Part shown: positions 1 to 12,862 of the stretch, piece by piece
Numbering within the stretch: the stretch's first letter is position 1
How the letters are laid out: each line of letters starts with the position of its first letter
Assembly: GCA_009746045.1 (NCBI GenBank)
Contig: RPFO01000167.1
Coordinates: forward strand, 2,270,152-2,334,151
Direction: 5' to 3'
DNA: 64,000 nt
Source of the DNA: Mesostigma viride
Taxonomy: Eukaryota; Streptophyta; Mesostigmatophyceae; Mesostigmatales; Mesostigmataceae
Position numbers and translations under genes: made by a program
Notes under the pieces: model-generated
Database searches by the model: none
Told to the model about the DNA's origin: nothing
Seen by the model: only the letters and a program-made list of their open reading frames with translations

Positions 1-1
1 C

Positions 2-1028
2 AGCGAGCGCGGCAATATTGACCTTGAAACTTTATGCCCGTGCAGCTGTTCTGCGCATGGCAGTCCTCAGAATGCCGAGCTGGGGGAAGGCCAAGCCGAA
101 CCGGACGACGCCGTCTCTCTTGAATTGTTAGAAGCACTTCCCAGCGACGTTGCAGAGAGAATTTTCTTTCAGCTGGACCCGTACCGTATCTACCTGCTGG
201 CGAAAGCGAGCCCTGTTCTCGCCAGATGCTGCAGCGCCTTTTGGCCGGCGCTCATGCGCTGTCTCTTCCTGCAACCCCTCTCCTCCGAGCCTTCCACCTC
301 GCCGTCATCCTCGACCACGGCGGCCTTCACGAGCCACCGGGCCGACGAGACGCGCTGCGCTTGCCACGGATCCCGCGCACCGTCCACAGCCGACGCGGCT
401 CGTGGGTCTTCCAATCCCCAGGCCGAAACCTCCGACACTGCTTCCTCCCCTCTGAATCGGCCAGATGCCAGCAGTAAGAAGCCCCTGCCAGCACATCGTC
501 CCGACAGCTGGCCATCATGCAACAAATGGGGCATCGCCAGGGACGCACTCAGTTCATCGCGGCTCGCCCTCGGCCGCCATGCGCCCCATCTCAAGCGCTC
601 TGGCCCAGCCGTCCCTATCGGATTCACCAAGGGGATTATGTCGTTGAAGATGATGGGCAACATGACTAGTGCGCTTTCGACACACGCAACTCCTGGCACG
701 CCGGGCCACCGTGACGTCGAAAGTCCTAGCACCAATGCGGGCCTGTTGGCGTCGCCACCATCGGCTGGAGGTAATGCTGTCACCTGCGGGTCTGGCTGTG
801 CACCCGGGGCTGGCTGTGCGTGCACGTCCACGCACAAGGGGGCCGATGGCTCCATCGGCAGTGGCCCCCATTGTCATCTTCCTTGCCACGGGCATCATCA
901 CCATCAGCATGTCTGCGATCAAGCGCAGCCGCAGCATTCAGCCACAGCAGTTGCCTGTAATGGCAAATGCCGCTATCCAATGGGGCAGGGATCCCCCCCC
1001 CCACACCAGCAACAGCACCAGCACCAGC

Positions 1029-1102
<74 letters not shown>

Positions 1103-4100
1103 AACTGGGGGGAGGGCTGTTGGCGTTGCTCTGGGCAATGCTCTGGGCCCTGCTGTAGACCGTGCCATCCTGAACCTTGCCACCACCATCCATCGCAGGG
1201 CAAGTGTCACGCGGTCGCCGCCCAGAAGGCGCTGCTGGCGTCCTTTGAGCGTGCGGAGGATGCGGGCGTGCTACCTGCCATCGCACGCAGCGTGCCCGCC
1301 CACGCCATCCTGCGCCGCCGCGTGCTGCTGGTCAGCAAGAACCCAGTAGTCGCGCCATCGGCAGCATCGGCAGCAGCAGTGTCCGCAGTAGCAGCACGAA
1401 ATATGCCAGCATCAGCGTCAGCCGCAACAAGGGGCCTTGGGTCATCGGCAACCAGCTATAGTTCTGGCATTGGGCCGGCAGCAACGGGAGCATTGTCATC
1501 CGTGCATGCCATGGCTTTGGAAGCAGGGGGGCTGGCGTCCGGCACCGTCGGCGTGCCAGCAGCGGCAGTAGTTGCGGATGGGCTGGACACACTGTTGACA
1601 GGTCCAGCCGTACATTGGGCGGGGTGTGCTGCCGCAGGGACGTATGGCTCCATCAACGGCGCGCTGGCAGATGCGGTGCCGGGGGACGTGGTGCTGGTAA
1701 TGCCGGGTGAGTGGGAAAAAGGAGTTTCCAAGTAAGTTTCTCCGTTAGAATCGACTAATAGCAGTATTGTTTCATTTGGAAGTAGGTATCCCTACAATTG
1801 AGCTATTTCTAGGTTATAGGGTGAGTGGGGCTGGTTGCAGGTGGAGGGGGGATGCTAGGACAGTGCGAGTGGGGTCGTTGTGATGGGGCGGGTGGGGTAC
1901 CTGTTATAGGGTGAGTGGGGCTGGGTACAGGGTGTGGCAGAGTGTGGAATACCTCACGTGTCGCGACTTCAAAGGTATATGCATGAACCCATCAAAGCAG
2001 TTGTCACTGCCCATGCGCTTCACGACGTGGGGCTTGTAATGCGGTGTGTGTAGGGCAGACTTAATACTACTAGTTTGCAGGTCAAGCGCTGCCGCTGTGT
2101 GCCTTTTGTCTGCGGCATTGTCACTACTCGCGCAATTGTGGCCCTGGCTTGGCTTTCACCTGATGTAAGTAACACAGAGTACTGAGCAGGGCTAGCCCTT
2201 TTCTTCATCGTTGTGCCTCCCTCATGGTTGTGCCAAGTGCCTCCCTGCTCTTGCCATGGAAGCAGCCAGCGGGGTGAGGCAGAGGGACTGACCAGTGACC
2301 CAGTGGTCTCTCGTAGCCTGATTGCTGTATCGTGTCTTTGCAACGTGATCCAGCGGTATCTCGTTGCAACATATTCGCTTGATTCATGCTAAGGGGGGGT
2401 TACACCCAAAACAGTGCTTTTAGTAGCCCATTCCCCACAACAGTGTTTTTAGTAGGCAGGGGTCTTAGTAGTGGGTTTGGTGAGGGGTTTTGGGGCGCGT
2501 CGGGTGGCTGATGTGTCGAACTTGGATGCATGCGCCGTGTCAGTAACAACATTTGACCCACATGCTGATGGACACCTCCTACCAGCACGCCGAGCACGCT
2601 TTTTCTTGCTGTCTTCCTCATAATGCATTCGTCTGTTGATGCTTTTGTCAGAAATAGGGCCTATCATCCGGTCCCCATTATTGGGTCCCTATCATCGGGT
2701 CCCTATCGTCGGGTCCCTATCATCGGGTCCCTATCATCGGGTCCCTATCGTCGGGTCCCTATCATCGGGTCCCTATCATCGGGTCCCTATCGTCGGGTCC
2801 CTATCATCGGGTCCCTATCATCGGGTCCCTATCGTCGGGTCCCTATCATCGGGTCCCTATCGTCGGGTCCCTATCATCGGGTCCCTATCGTCGGGTCCCT
2901 ATCATCGGGTCCCTATCGTCGGGTCCCTATCATCGGGTCCTTATCATCGGGTCCCTATCATCAGGACCATGGTCCATTTCAACTATCTCTACTGCGCACA
3001 TACGCTTGTATACGGGCCCTATGCACAAACGCCCTCTGCCCCTGTGTTCACATTGCCTGACTGCTCACTCACACGATTGCCTGACTGCTCACTCACACAT
3101 TTGCCTGACTGCTCACTCGCACACACAATATCCCACGCAAACATCTCACACACAATATCCCACCACAAGTATCAACGACTCCTAATCAAGTGACATGCAC
3201 GTGCGTGCCCCATACCTATGCATACACGACGCCTTACTTCCCACTCACACAAGGGCGCCATGCCGGTGGTACTTCCTACACCCCCCTATTCAGTGTTGTC
3301 AGTATCATCTCTTCATCAGGACTATTCCCCCCTAATCAGTGTTGTCAGTATCATCCCTTCATCAGGACTATTCCCCCCTAATCAGTGTTGTCAGTATCAT
3401 CTCTTCATCAGGACTATTCCCCCCTATTCAGTGTTGTCAGAATCATCTCTTCATCAGGACTATTCCCCCCTATTCAGTGCTGTCAGTATCATCTCTTCAT
3501 CAGGACTATTCCCCCCTATTCAGTGTTGTCAGTATCATCCCTTCATCAGGACTATTCCCCCCCATTCAGTGTTGTCAGTATCATCCCTTCATCAGGACTA
3601 TTCCCCCCTATTCAGTGTTGTCAGTATCATCCCTTCATCAGGACTATTCCCCCCTATTCAGTGTTGTCAGTATCATCCCTTCATCAGGACTATTCCCCCC
3701 TATTCAGTGTTGTCAGTATCATCCCTTCATCAGGACTATTCCCCCCTATTCAGTGTTGTCAGAATCATCTCTTCATCAGGACTATTCCCCCCTATTCAGT
3801 ATTGTCAGAATCATCCCTTCATCAGGACTATTCCCCCCTATTCAGTGTTGTCAGTATCATCCCTTCATCAGGATTATTCGCGTGTGTGCATGCCATCCAC
3901 GCGCAACCTTGCATCACACACCCAACCAGGGCAGCACCACACTAAAGTATGCAATAACACCCAATGCGTTATAATGTTGATAATCTCCTGCTATGTTGTG
4001 GTTGATCAATTCCATCCATCTCATATCGTGGTGGATCAACGCCGTACACCCGCGGGCCGCATGCTCACATCACACACCCAACAGGGCAGCACCACACCAA

Positions 4101-7100
4101 GGAGTTTTTACCCTGTGGTGGATCCATGCCACGCAACTCATCCAAACTTTTATCCTATGCCACACAACCCACCCAGGCCTCTACCACGAACACCTGGTCG
4201 GGCGCCCCGGCGTGGAAGTGCGCGGCTGCGGGCATGATCCTGCCGACGTCACCATCACCAACGCAGTCCCGCAAGGAGGCATCCCGGTGAGCCGGGCGCC
4301 CGTGCTCCGCTGTGACGTCGCCTGCGCGGCCTTCCCACCCCCATCCTGGCCCTCCTCGGCCTCCTCGGCCTCGGCCCCAGCATCGTCTCGATACTCTGAC
4401 CACCGTGACGGCATGGGCGACGAGCATCATTACTACCATCACCCGCACCACCGGCAGCAGCAGAGGGAGAGGCGGAGGGAGAGGCCACTGGGTGGACGGC
4501 AGGAAGACGGGTCCCAACAGCACGCGGGTGCTGGGCACGCGGGCAACGGGCGATGGACTACTGGGCACTTGCGTGCTGGGGACTGGGGCACCGGGGAAGA
4601 GGCGGGGGGGGACTGGCCTACCCACCCGCCAGATGCATACCCAACCAGCATGACAGGTGGCGGCTACTCACAAGGGCACATTGTCCCAGGTGGCATGCTC
4701 GGAGGGCTCAGCCGCGACCCTCCAGGTGGCGGCGGAGCACTGGGCCAGGGGCTGCGTGGCCAGAATTTTTTTCCCCCGGCGGTGGCGGACCCCGTCTCCT
4801 ATGGTGAGCTCGCTCTGTCCGGTGGTCACTATGAGGCAATCGGTAACCATGCGGCCATCGGTGAGGACAGGGTAGTCGGTCACTTTGAGCCCGTCGGTCA
4901 CTATGGGCTGGTCGGTCACTCTGACCCGCCCGTTGCCGGTCACTCTGACCCGCCCGTTGCCGGTCACTCTGACATGATGGTTGGTCACTCTGAGACCGTG
5001 GGCTTCCTCTTTGAGATGGACGCCCATGCTGGTGGCTTGGTGCCGGACGCTAGTGCTTCACTACAGGGTGCGCCGGATGACCCATCCCCGTTCACGCATC
5101 GTGGCCAGCAGCATCAGAATCATGATCAGCAGCAGCAGCGTCAAGATCATGATGATCATCACCAGCAGCATCAGCAGCAACAACTTCAGCAGCATCGTGG
5201 CCAGCATCCGCATCATCCCACGCCGAGGAGATCGTGGGGCCGGTGGCCGAGGGGGCGGCGCGAGGAGCGGTGGGGGAGCCCAGAAGGGTGGCCACGTGTG
5301 GGGCCGGGTGACAGCAGGGACGATGCGGCGGATGGCGACGATGGCATGGTCTATGCTGGGGACGATGCGGAAGGTCGTCCTCGCGGTTTTGATGGAGGAA
5401 GCGATCGAGGAAACGATCGAGTATTGTTTGGGGTCCATCTTGCTAGGCGGGACGAGAGGAGAAGCGGCGGTGATCACGGTAATGCTGGCGGCGATCACGG
5501 TAATGCTGGCGGTGATCACGGTAGTGCTGGCAGTGATCATGGTAATGCTGGCAGTGATCACGGTAATGCTGGCGTCGACGCCTTGATCTCACATGCGGAC
5601 CCCCGAGATGACGCAAGTCTTGCTGCTGCTGCTGCTGCTGGCAGTGGCGGCGCGGGGGTCCCTCCTGCTGCTGCCGTTGCCGCGGGCAGAAGGGCTAATG
5701 CAGGTGCCGCTCCTGGTGATTCTGTCGGCACAGCGGCTGGTCATGCGCTCAGGGATGGCACGGGCCAGCGGTACGCGGGCAGCATGAGCCCTGCTGGCTG
5801 TCGACACATCCGACAGCGGAGCAGCGTGCATGGTGATGATGACGGGGTGGATCCCAATGGCGGGGTCGATGGTGCGGATGTGGTTGATGCGGCCGCAGCG
5901 CCCACGGTTCCTGCAGCGGCGGCGGCAGCGGCGGCAGTGATATATGGCAGAGGTGGAGATGCTGGAATGGTGGCGGGTGGCAGGGGTGAAAATGCTGGAA
6001 GGGTGGCGGGTGGCAGAGGTGAAAATGCTGGAAGGGTGGCGGGTGGCAGAGGTGAAAATGCTGGAATGGTGGCGGGTGGCAGGGGTGCCGATGCCAGGGT
6101 TATCCGTATCGACGGCTCCTGGGAGCGGCGCCATGCTGCCGCCGCGGAGGCGTGGGGGGAGCGTTTCCATTCTGTGCCGCATGGGTCCCGGCCAGTGGGG
6201 TCCGAAGGATCTGCGGCGATGATATCCACGTCAACAACGATGCATTCAAACCCAGGCTCGCCACCCATGACAACTGCGGCAGGGGAAGTTGTAGCCTCCC
6301 TGCCAGCGGAGCATGCCCATTTGCCCGCGCTTGCCGCGCCTGCAGGGGTGACGGGGGCTCATGGTGGCCAGGCGCCCGCCGCGGAGGTCCTGCGTCCAAT
6401 TAGCAACACCTCCCCAACGTCCACTAGCACCCCCTCTTCATCAGCACCTCCCCCCTCATCAGTACGTGCGGCCGCTGCGACTGGAATATCGGCTGGGTAT
6501 GGGGGGCAGATGCCAGAAGCGGCGGGCGAGGGCCTCGCGTCCAGGGACCCGTCCGGAGAGGGGCCCAGGGAGGTCAGGGGGCACGAGGCTGGCCGCGGGC
6601 AAAGGGGTGGAAGCGATCGCGAAGGGACAGGCGTGGCGGGTGCAAGGCCTACTAGGCTAGAACCTGGCAGCCGCGGCCCGACCTGGCCGCCGGGCAGCCG
6701 CGGCCCATCAGGGGGAGAGAACGTGTCGGAGTGGGTGTATCGGTCATACCAAGCACAGAGTGAGGAGCTGCTGGAGCTGGTGGCCGGGTGGCAGCCGTTC
6801 GGACCGCACGTGCTGCCCGTGCCGCCCCGGCCAGATCTCCCATCAGCGCTGACACAGCTTGAGCAGCAGCAGCACCACCACCACCACCACCACCACCACG
6901 GGCCGCAGCAGGGGCAGCAGGAGCCGCTGGCTCGTTTTGCAGCGTTGCCGCTGGGAACTTCTTCCACGGCCTTGCCTGCGGGAATTGAAGTCTTTCCCTT
7001 GCTATCGCCCTCACCACCCTCCTCCTCGTCGTCGTCGTCGTCGTCGTCGCCGCTAGGGCCTTTGTACCCCTTGGCATCCTCAGCCCCTTCACCAATGTAT

Positions 7101-9574
7101 GCATTGTCACCATCGCCGCCAGGACCATCACCACCAGCACCGTCACCAGCACCATCGCTGTCGTCTACTTCATCCCCCTCGCCGACCTTGGCCAACTCCT
7201 CCATCCCCTCCGCCGCGTCAGCGTCACCATCAACCCCCCTTCTGGCCCACTCCCTGTCCTCTGGCAGCACGTCCTCTAGCGATGACTCTGGCCGCCGCCA
7301 CGCTGGGCTCGAGCACACTGCAGGGCTGCCCACCACCGTCAGACCCACCCGGCACCGACCAAGGGCATCCCCCTCAGCCTGCGGCGACCGTGGGCCCAAC
7401 CCCCCCTTACCCTGCGACCGATGCAAGCGAGGTCATCGAGGGTTTCAGTCTGGCACAGCAAGGGAGGGAGAACCAAGGGCGGGGGGGAGGGAGAGAACAT
7501 CCCCGTTTGCAAGAGAGAGAACCCCCCCTTGTGCGAGAGAGAGAACAGCAGGCCCCGAATCGGCCGGCCCCCTCCCCTTTCGCCTCGTGGGCGTCCGCAT
7601 CCATGCGGGGTACTTGTGCTCGGCGGGCCTGTCCCTGGGTGTGCTGGTCTCCGGCACGGTGTGCCCGCTGGAGATGGACGGCTGCGTCGTCGCGTGCGGC
7701 GGCGCGGTCGGCATGGGGGTGGTTATCGAGGACGGAGGGGTGGCCAGGTACGTGGGTGGGTAATCATTAATTAACTAATTAACAATCCTATTAATTAGTG
7801 AAGGGCGTGGCTGTGAGACACAGGAACCAGTAGGGGTGATTATCGAGGACAGGGGCCTGGCCAGGTGGGCGGGCAGGCCATTAGTAGCGAGCATGGCTCT
7901 GAGAACCAGGAACAACTGGGGGGAGGTGGCCAGGTGGGTTCTGCTGGGGGGGGCGCAGGTGGGAGCTGCTGTCATGTGAAAAGAAAGGGACAACTAGGGC
8001 AGGTCATGGGAGACTGCGGGTCGGCCCGGTGGGTGCAAGATATTGAAACGCATAGCTCCTAGGCATCCTGGAGTGCTAGACACGGGCACTGTAGTTGTAA
8101 GGATTCACAGGCGCTGGAATGGAAAGATGTGATAGTTGTACCCTAAGGACCAGGAGTGGTGAATCCGAGGACGGAAAAGTGGCAAGGTGGGTGGCTTGGC
8201 TGTTATTCATGAATGCCGCTTTATAATGTAAGGGCAAGGAGGGCATGCAACAAGTCCGATTCAGTGTCGGTGGGGTGGCCAGATAGGTTTCCATTAGTAG
8301 AAAGGGTCGCCGGCTCGCCGCCATGGTGTCCAGTAGTAGGTATAACCATATTTCCAAACGCATGGATTTATTTCTCAGTCCTCTTTTCTTGTTTGTTCTA
8401 TACCCCAAAGTAGTAGCAGCCATCATAGCCCCCTTGCTTTCCCGCCCTCTCTGATGTGTGTTGCTACCATCATCTGATCAACCCGCCTCATGCTCAAAGT
8501 TAAAAAATTAAGCTACTGGTGAAAGTACGAAGTAAGAGTAAGTCAAGAAAGAAAATCAAATACTAGTAAGAGTACTGATCAATAGCTCAGTGCTGATGGC
8601 GCTGGTAATAACAAATAGCAAGCTTTTTTGCCAACCCACAACTTGTTTATCGACTATCGTCATTACTTGCTGTTATTATGCGTCTTTACTATATATTATG
8701 CGTTGTTATTATCATGCGTTGTTACTATCATGCGATCCACTGCCGTCGACCATGCACGCGCCGCCAGAATCAGCAACTGCCACCTGGAGCAGTTGGCAGC
8801 GACCGAGGGGGGGGGTACAGCTGCCAGCACAGGGGCAAGCGCGGTCACCACGGGCCACCTGCCAGGGTTCCTGGACTACAAGCCCTGCGTGGTGATGGGC
8901 ATACACTGCAGGGGGCCGGGATCCTCGGTACGTGCCCGCGAGAGATAAATCGCACGATCGTCTGCATAGCGACATTTGCCTGCTTCATCCATCCCTCCAT
9001 CCCTCCTTTCCCTCCCCTTGCCAGTGGCCTCAAGACCCCCTCGCAAGAGGAAGTTGCCTCGCAAAGCCGCAGAGACTGCCCGAAACCTCGATAGTTGTGT
9101 TCACATGGCACCCTTTGCATTGATGGATGGGCATGCCCATTGCACCCTGCATTGGATGGATGGGCATGCCCATTGCACTCTTTGCATGGATGGATGGACA
9201 TGCGCATCGCATCCTTTGCATGGATGGATGGGCATGCCCATTGCACTCTTTGCATGGGTGGATGGGCATGCACTTTGCAACCTTTGCATGGACATTCACC
9301 TTGCCGTGCGAAGTCTCCCCCCACCAAGGGAAATTAGAAGCCCCTACCTTATATCTGGAGAACGCAACCGTCCTCCCAGATAAAGCACGCATGCCACAAA
9401 ATAATTGATGCCAGTACAGCCATCGCCAGTATAGCCCAATGCTGTCCATGCATATGCTGTTAATCAATCGCTGGGTTAGTTTCTGCGGTCATATTGTACG
9501 ATACTGCCCCCATAATCCCCGCATGTGCACCCCACACACACACCCACCCACCCCCACCCCCACCCACCCACCCG

Positions 9575-9641
<67 letters not shown>

Positions 9642-9654
9642 CCACCCACCCACC

Positions 9655-9710
<56 letters not shown>

Positions 9711-10940
9711 ACCCACCCACCCCACACCCACCCACCCACCCACCCACCCACCCACCCACCCACCCACCCACCCACCCACCCACCCACCCACCCACCCACC
9801 CACCCACCCACCCACCCACCCACCCACCCACCCACCCACCCACCCACCCACCCACCCACCCACCCACCCACCCACCCACCCACCCACCCACCCACCCACC
9901 CAACCAACCAACCAACCAACCAACCAACCAACCAACCACCCACCCACCAAAACATGCTTGCGCACAAACGCACGTGAAGGCCCTACTGCGGTGTGTCTGA
10001 CATCTTTTGCTAAACAACCGCTCTATTCACATCCTCCCCCCCCTACTTGCCCCCCACCCACCACCCCACCCCACCATCCACCCCCCCACACCCATCCAAC
10101 TCCCCCGACCCTGCCCAGGTCACCCTCCAGTGCTGCTCCTTTGCACGCTGCGGCCTCTCCTGCGCCACCGTCGAGGACGGCGCGTCGCTCCGAGCGACTG
10201 GGTGCTGGTTCCGTGACGATAATTCCGACCCCTGCAACCCCCACCAGCCCCCCCCTATTATCCACGCAGGCATCGGTGTCTTCGCAAAAGGCCCCTTCAC
10301 CCGCGCCATCCTCCGCTCCTGCCTCTTGTCGGGCCTACGGGGCGGCGGCCTGAGCGCCACCGGGGGTGCTCATGCGCTGCTGTCCCGCTGCTTCCTCCAC
10401 AAATTCGCAGTCATGCCCGCGATCATGGCGTCGCGGCCACTGACGCACGTCACACTGGCCGACTGCGCGGTTGAGGAATGCTTCACTGTGGCGAGGGCTG
10501 AGACCGAGCCGGGCGACCCAAGGGGGGCTGGCGGGGGCGCAAACGGGTGCCAGGTGTCGCTCCACGGTTGCGTATGGAGGGCGTGCGTGCTCGGGCTCGA
10601 GGGCCCCCCCGGCGCGTTCATTTCGAGGAATTCCGGCCCACAGCCTGCTGGTCGGGGTGGGAAACTTCGGGAGGGGATCAATGCTGCCCCCCGCCCCCCG
10701 ACACCCTGCGGGGATGTGGGGAGTGGCAACAGTCAGGGGACGGCCCAGTGTTGTGGCCGACAGACAGAGTCCACGGGTGGTAGTCATCCTGCTAAGGGGA
10801 ACGAGATCGGTACTGGCGGCCTATCGGCCAGCGGACATAATGGGCACTTCCGATTGGTCGACCACGTCCTTGCGGTTGCAGGGCCATTAACCTTGGCGAT
10901 GGTTTGCCACATCCCCAGGCAGCTGAGAGATGGGCAGTAG
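2..10940 (+). CDS. F-box and right-handed beta-helix protein (FBXO10/11-like), 5' partial
   Basis: Proposed exons are <2-1706, 4177-7747, 8768-8927 and 10119-10940; the frame is open from the left edge, so the start lies outside the window. Phases agree at every junction (1, 2, 0). An F-box ([20 protein letters not shown]) begins about residue 42 from the edge and would bind Skp1 in an SCF ubiquitin ligase. A polyglutamine run lies at 1030-1102. Beta-helix (pectin-lyase-like) coils start at the end of exon 1 ([19 protein letters not shown]) and continue across the splice ([18 protein letters not shown]), as in FBXO10/FBXO11, which recognise substrates with such repeats. Exon 2 then holds about 1,100 residues of low complexity (Gly/His/Asp repeats, a His run near 6876, Pro/Ser tracts) before the coils resume ([18 protein letters not shown]) and continue through exons 3 and 4 ([32 protein letters not shown]). 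Family assignment is fairly firm. The exact 3' end and whether all of exon 2 is retained in mRNA are uncertain. Confidence 0.72.
1030..1102 (+). repeat. CAG trinucleotide repeat (coding polyglutamine)
   Basis: About 24 uninterrupted CAG units, preceded by CAG/CAC-rich sequence, encode a polyglutamine tract between the F-box and the first beta-helix coil. The tract is in frame with the gene. It is likely length-polymorphic. Confidence 0.9.
2670..2967 (+). repeat. 14-bp minisatellite in F-box gene intron 1
   Basis: About 20 head-to-tail copies of a 14-bp unit, GGGTCCCTATCATC, with a recurrent A/G variant (ATCATC versus ATCGTC). Variant units often follow two standard units, hinting at a 42-bp higher-order period. 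It is intronic; apparent reading frames through it are repeat artefacts. Confidence 0.9.
3289..3885 (+). repeat. 46-bp minisatellite in F-box gene intron 1
   Basis: About 13 copies of a 46-bp unit containing CAGTGTTGTCAGTATCATC and CTTCATCAGGACTATTCCCC, with few substitutions between units (recent homogenisation). It ends about 300 bp before the exon 2 acceptor. Confidence 0.9.
3914..4110 (+). repeat. two partial copies of the exon 2 acceptor region
   Basis: Two segments (about 3914-3945 and 4064-4105) share CACACCCAAC(C)AG followed by GGCAGCACCACAC, and both resemble the true exon 2 boundary at 4165-4200 (ACAACCCACCCAG then GCCTCTACCACGAACACC). Each keeps the AG of a 3' splice site. Confidence 0.55.
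7831..8295 (+). repeat. diverged copies of the exon 2 donor region of the F-box gene
   Basis: The true exon end at 7710-7756 reads GGTTATCGAGGACGGAGG and then GTGGCCAG before GTACGTGGG. Similar stretches recur at 7831-7874 (GATTATCGAGGACAGGGG, then CTGGCCAG before GTGGGC), 7921-7940 (GAGGTGGCCAG before GTGGGT), 8151-8195 (GAATCCGAGGACGGAAAAG, then TGGCAAG before GTGGGTGG) and 8269-8292. Each retains a plausible GT donor except the last (ATAG). They lie inside intron 2. Confidence 0.65.
9103..9295 (+). repeat. 36-bp minisatellite
   Basis: Five to six diverged copies of a roughly 36-bp unit containing GGATGGATGGGCATGCCCAT and TGCACTCTTTGCAT. The unit includes the palindrome GGGCATGCCC. It lies in intron 3 of the F-box gene. 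Confidence 0.85.
9534..9948 (+). repeat. compound microsatellite (CA)n-(CCCA)n-(CCAA)n
   Basis: Runs of CA, then about 45 units of CCCA, then about 10 units of CCAA, with abrupt boundaries between motif types. It is intronic, about 170 bp upstream of the last F-box gene exon. On the opposite strand the apparent Gly-Trp-Val repeat frames are artefacts. Confidence 0.95.
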
Positions 10941-11700
10941 AGCAGAATGAAGCATTATGCGGAATTTGAAGCGATGCGCGATTATGCGTGGCATGCCGCC
11001 AGCTTCTAGTAAGGATTGGACTTTCCATGTGTGCACCTGTAGCTAGGCACATGTACGGCAGGATGCATATGCATGTTCGTACGCAGGATCGAGTATGCGA
11101 TGTATCATAGCGGACTCGATATCCGCTCCTGTACAATTGTACAGCTAGGAGCATGCAGATGTGCTTGTGCATGTACTGGTGACTGTGCATGCATGTTTAC
11201 TCAATACCAATTGCCCGTCTAGCTGGGCACGCATGTTGTAAATCAAAGAAACAACCAGTATATCAGCTTTCCCATGCGCGCAACGCCATATTTATCTGGA
11301 ATCGTAGGTATCTATTGTAAATATTTATACCGTCCTGGAATGCAGATCGAGTAGATAGTTCAGACTGAACACCTGAAAACATATGTATACATATTGAGAC
11401 CTTATGGCGTCAATGGTACCAATTATGTGCTTATGTGCATTTGCCTTGACAGTTCTGCATGCTTGTGCTGCCATGACCTGGCTTGAATAAGCAAGACGTC
11501 TTAATTTGAGACACACATGGTGCATGCATATGGGAGGCAAGAGGTCTGGCCCGGCGCGCGCGCCATGCAAGTACCTTGCGCACCATGGAAGTGCCGCATC
11601 AAATGCCCTCTGGAATGGTATACCATGTGCGAGCTAGGTTCGACCTGCCAAAGTGTGATGCATGACATTGCTAATTAATGCACTCTACATTCTACAAGTA

Positions 11701-11741
11701 AGTACTTCCGTGTCATGCGCATGGGCATGCCACGGAGTACT
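11701..11741. repeat. imperfect palindrome, second copy at 45121-45169
   Basis: AGTACTTCCGTG on the left pairs with CACGGAGTACT on the right around a GCATG-rich centre, giving a potential hairpin. A close relative is found 33 kb away, sharing GGCATGCCACGGAGTACT. It could be a miniature inverted-repeat element or a fold-back regulatory site. Confidence 0.6.
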
Positions 11742-12668
11742 ATGCTAGTCTCATTAGAAAAATAATTACACGAAAGTTACAAATGTCGTCTGCATCACGC
11801 CCCAACCACATCGTCACTAGAGGATATATTTTCTACAAGCTTATAGTAATTTCAGTTCACGTCGTCACTCCAGCGCAATATACGATACAACGAACTTTTT
11901 ATGTGAGCCGGTTCAGGGGGGGCTGGCAGTGCTTCTCATAGTTTTGAGTACCAATGTCCACTGAACGGTATCACAGCAGACACTCGCAGCACACAGACAT
12001 CCCTTAATATAGCCGCCATCAACCGGCGTTGAACACTGCTGCCAACTCCACCATGGAGCTGGCAACTTGGGTATAACTTCGGCGTCAATTGAAAGGTATA
12101 GGTATACCTACGTGAAAGTTTGTGTACCCCCTATACCCCCCAACGAAGCTGGCGCGTGAATGGATGAATGAAGGCATCGATTAATTAAGGGCTGGCCACC
12201 GTCTGTAGATCCGGCTACCAGTCGTAGTAGGTGATAAAAATACTGATGATTGGCCATAACCATACGTAGTCAGGTACATGTATACTCGACTGCCGTTTAC
12301 TAGCTCGACATATCGCAGGCCTACGCTGGCGCTGAAAAAGATGCTAAAATAACGACTGATTGTGATTGTCTCCCAAACACCACTAATATCTTTCTTACCT
12401 GCCAACATCATGAGTAGGGCACCCCATGGATTGAAGATGTGGATTGACTAGGGCGCCCGATTAGTCAAGGCAGGTTGAGTACATGGAGGAAACTGTAAAG
12501 GACAATGCGCGTTTCTATACCTACTATTATGGTCTAGGTCATTTGGCCTCTCTTTGTTAGAAAAAACTTCCCTCTTTGCCGGAAAAGATACAAAATAGCT
12601 CACAGCTATTGGGGCTATGTGCGAAGCCATGGATGCCATGTAGCCTAGCTGTAGCCAGCATTCATGAT

Positions 12669-12862
12669 ATAAAGGAGACAACCAGCGCAGGGCAGAAATC
12701 GGGAGAATCCGGACCATGGTAGCTCGAGCCTGCCGTTATCTTTTCCGCGTTTTCGAGTTGTTCAGGATGATGAATATGAATGGAGATGGAAATGTGTGGC
12801 CTTGTTCATTGAAATTATGGCTGGCTTGCGTGAAGAGCGACTAGATGACCTAGACGGTGGGG
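12669..12862 (+). mobile_element. SINE-like dispersed element, copy 1
   Basis: Matches the reverse complement of 46424-46626 over most of its length. Read along this strand it starts AAAGGAGACAACCAGCGCAG, then has TGGTAGCTCGAGCCTGCCG (A-box-like) and about 35 bp later TTTTCGAGTTG (B-box-like), the spacing expected of an internal RNA polymerase III promoter. It ends near CTAGATGACCTAGACGGTGG. No coding capacity. Confidence 0.6.

Noticed and set aside
2690-2960. Possible interstitial telomeric repeat (CCCTATC-like)
   Set aside because: The period is 14 bp with GGGTCCCTATCATC, not a 6-8-bp telomere motif.
6359-7426. 355-codon minus-strand frame
   Set aside because: Antisense shadow of the low-complexity exon 2 of the F-box gene.
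9460-10017. Long open frames of Trp-Val-Gly or Thr-His-Pro repeats on both strands
   Set aside because: They are produced by the CA/CCCA/CCAA microsatellite and are open in all frames on both strands.
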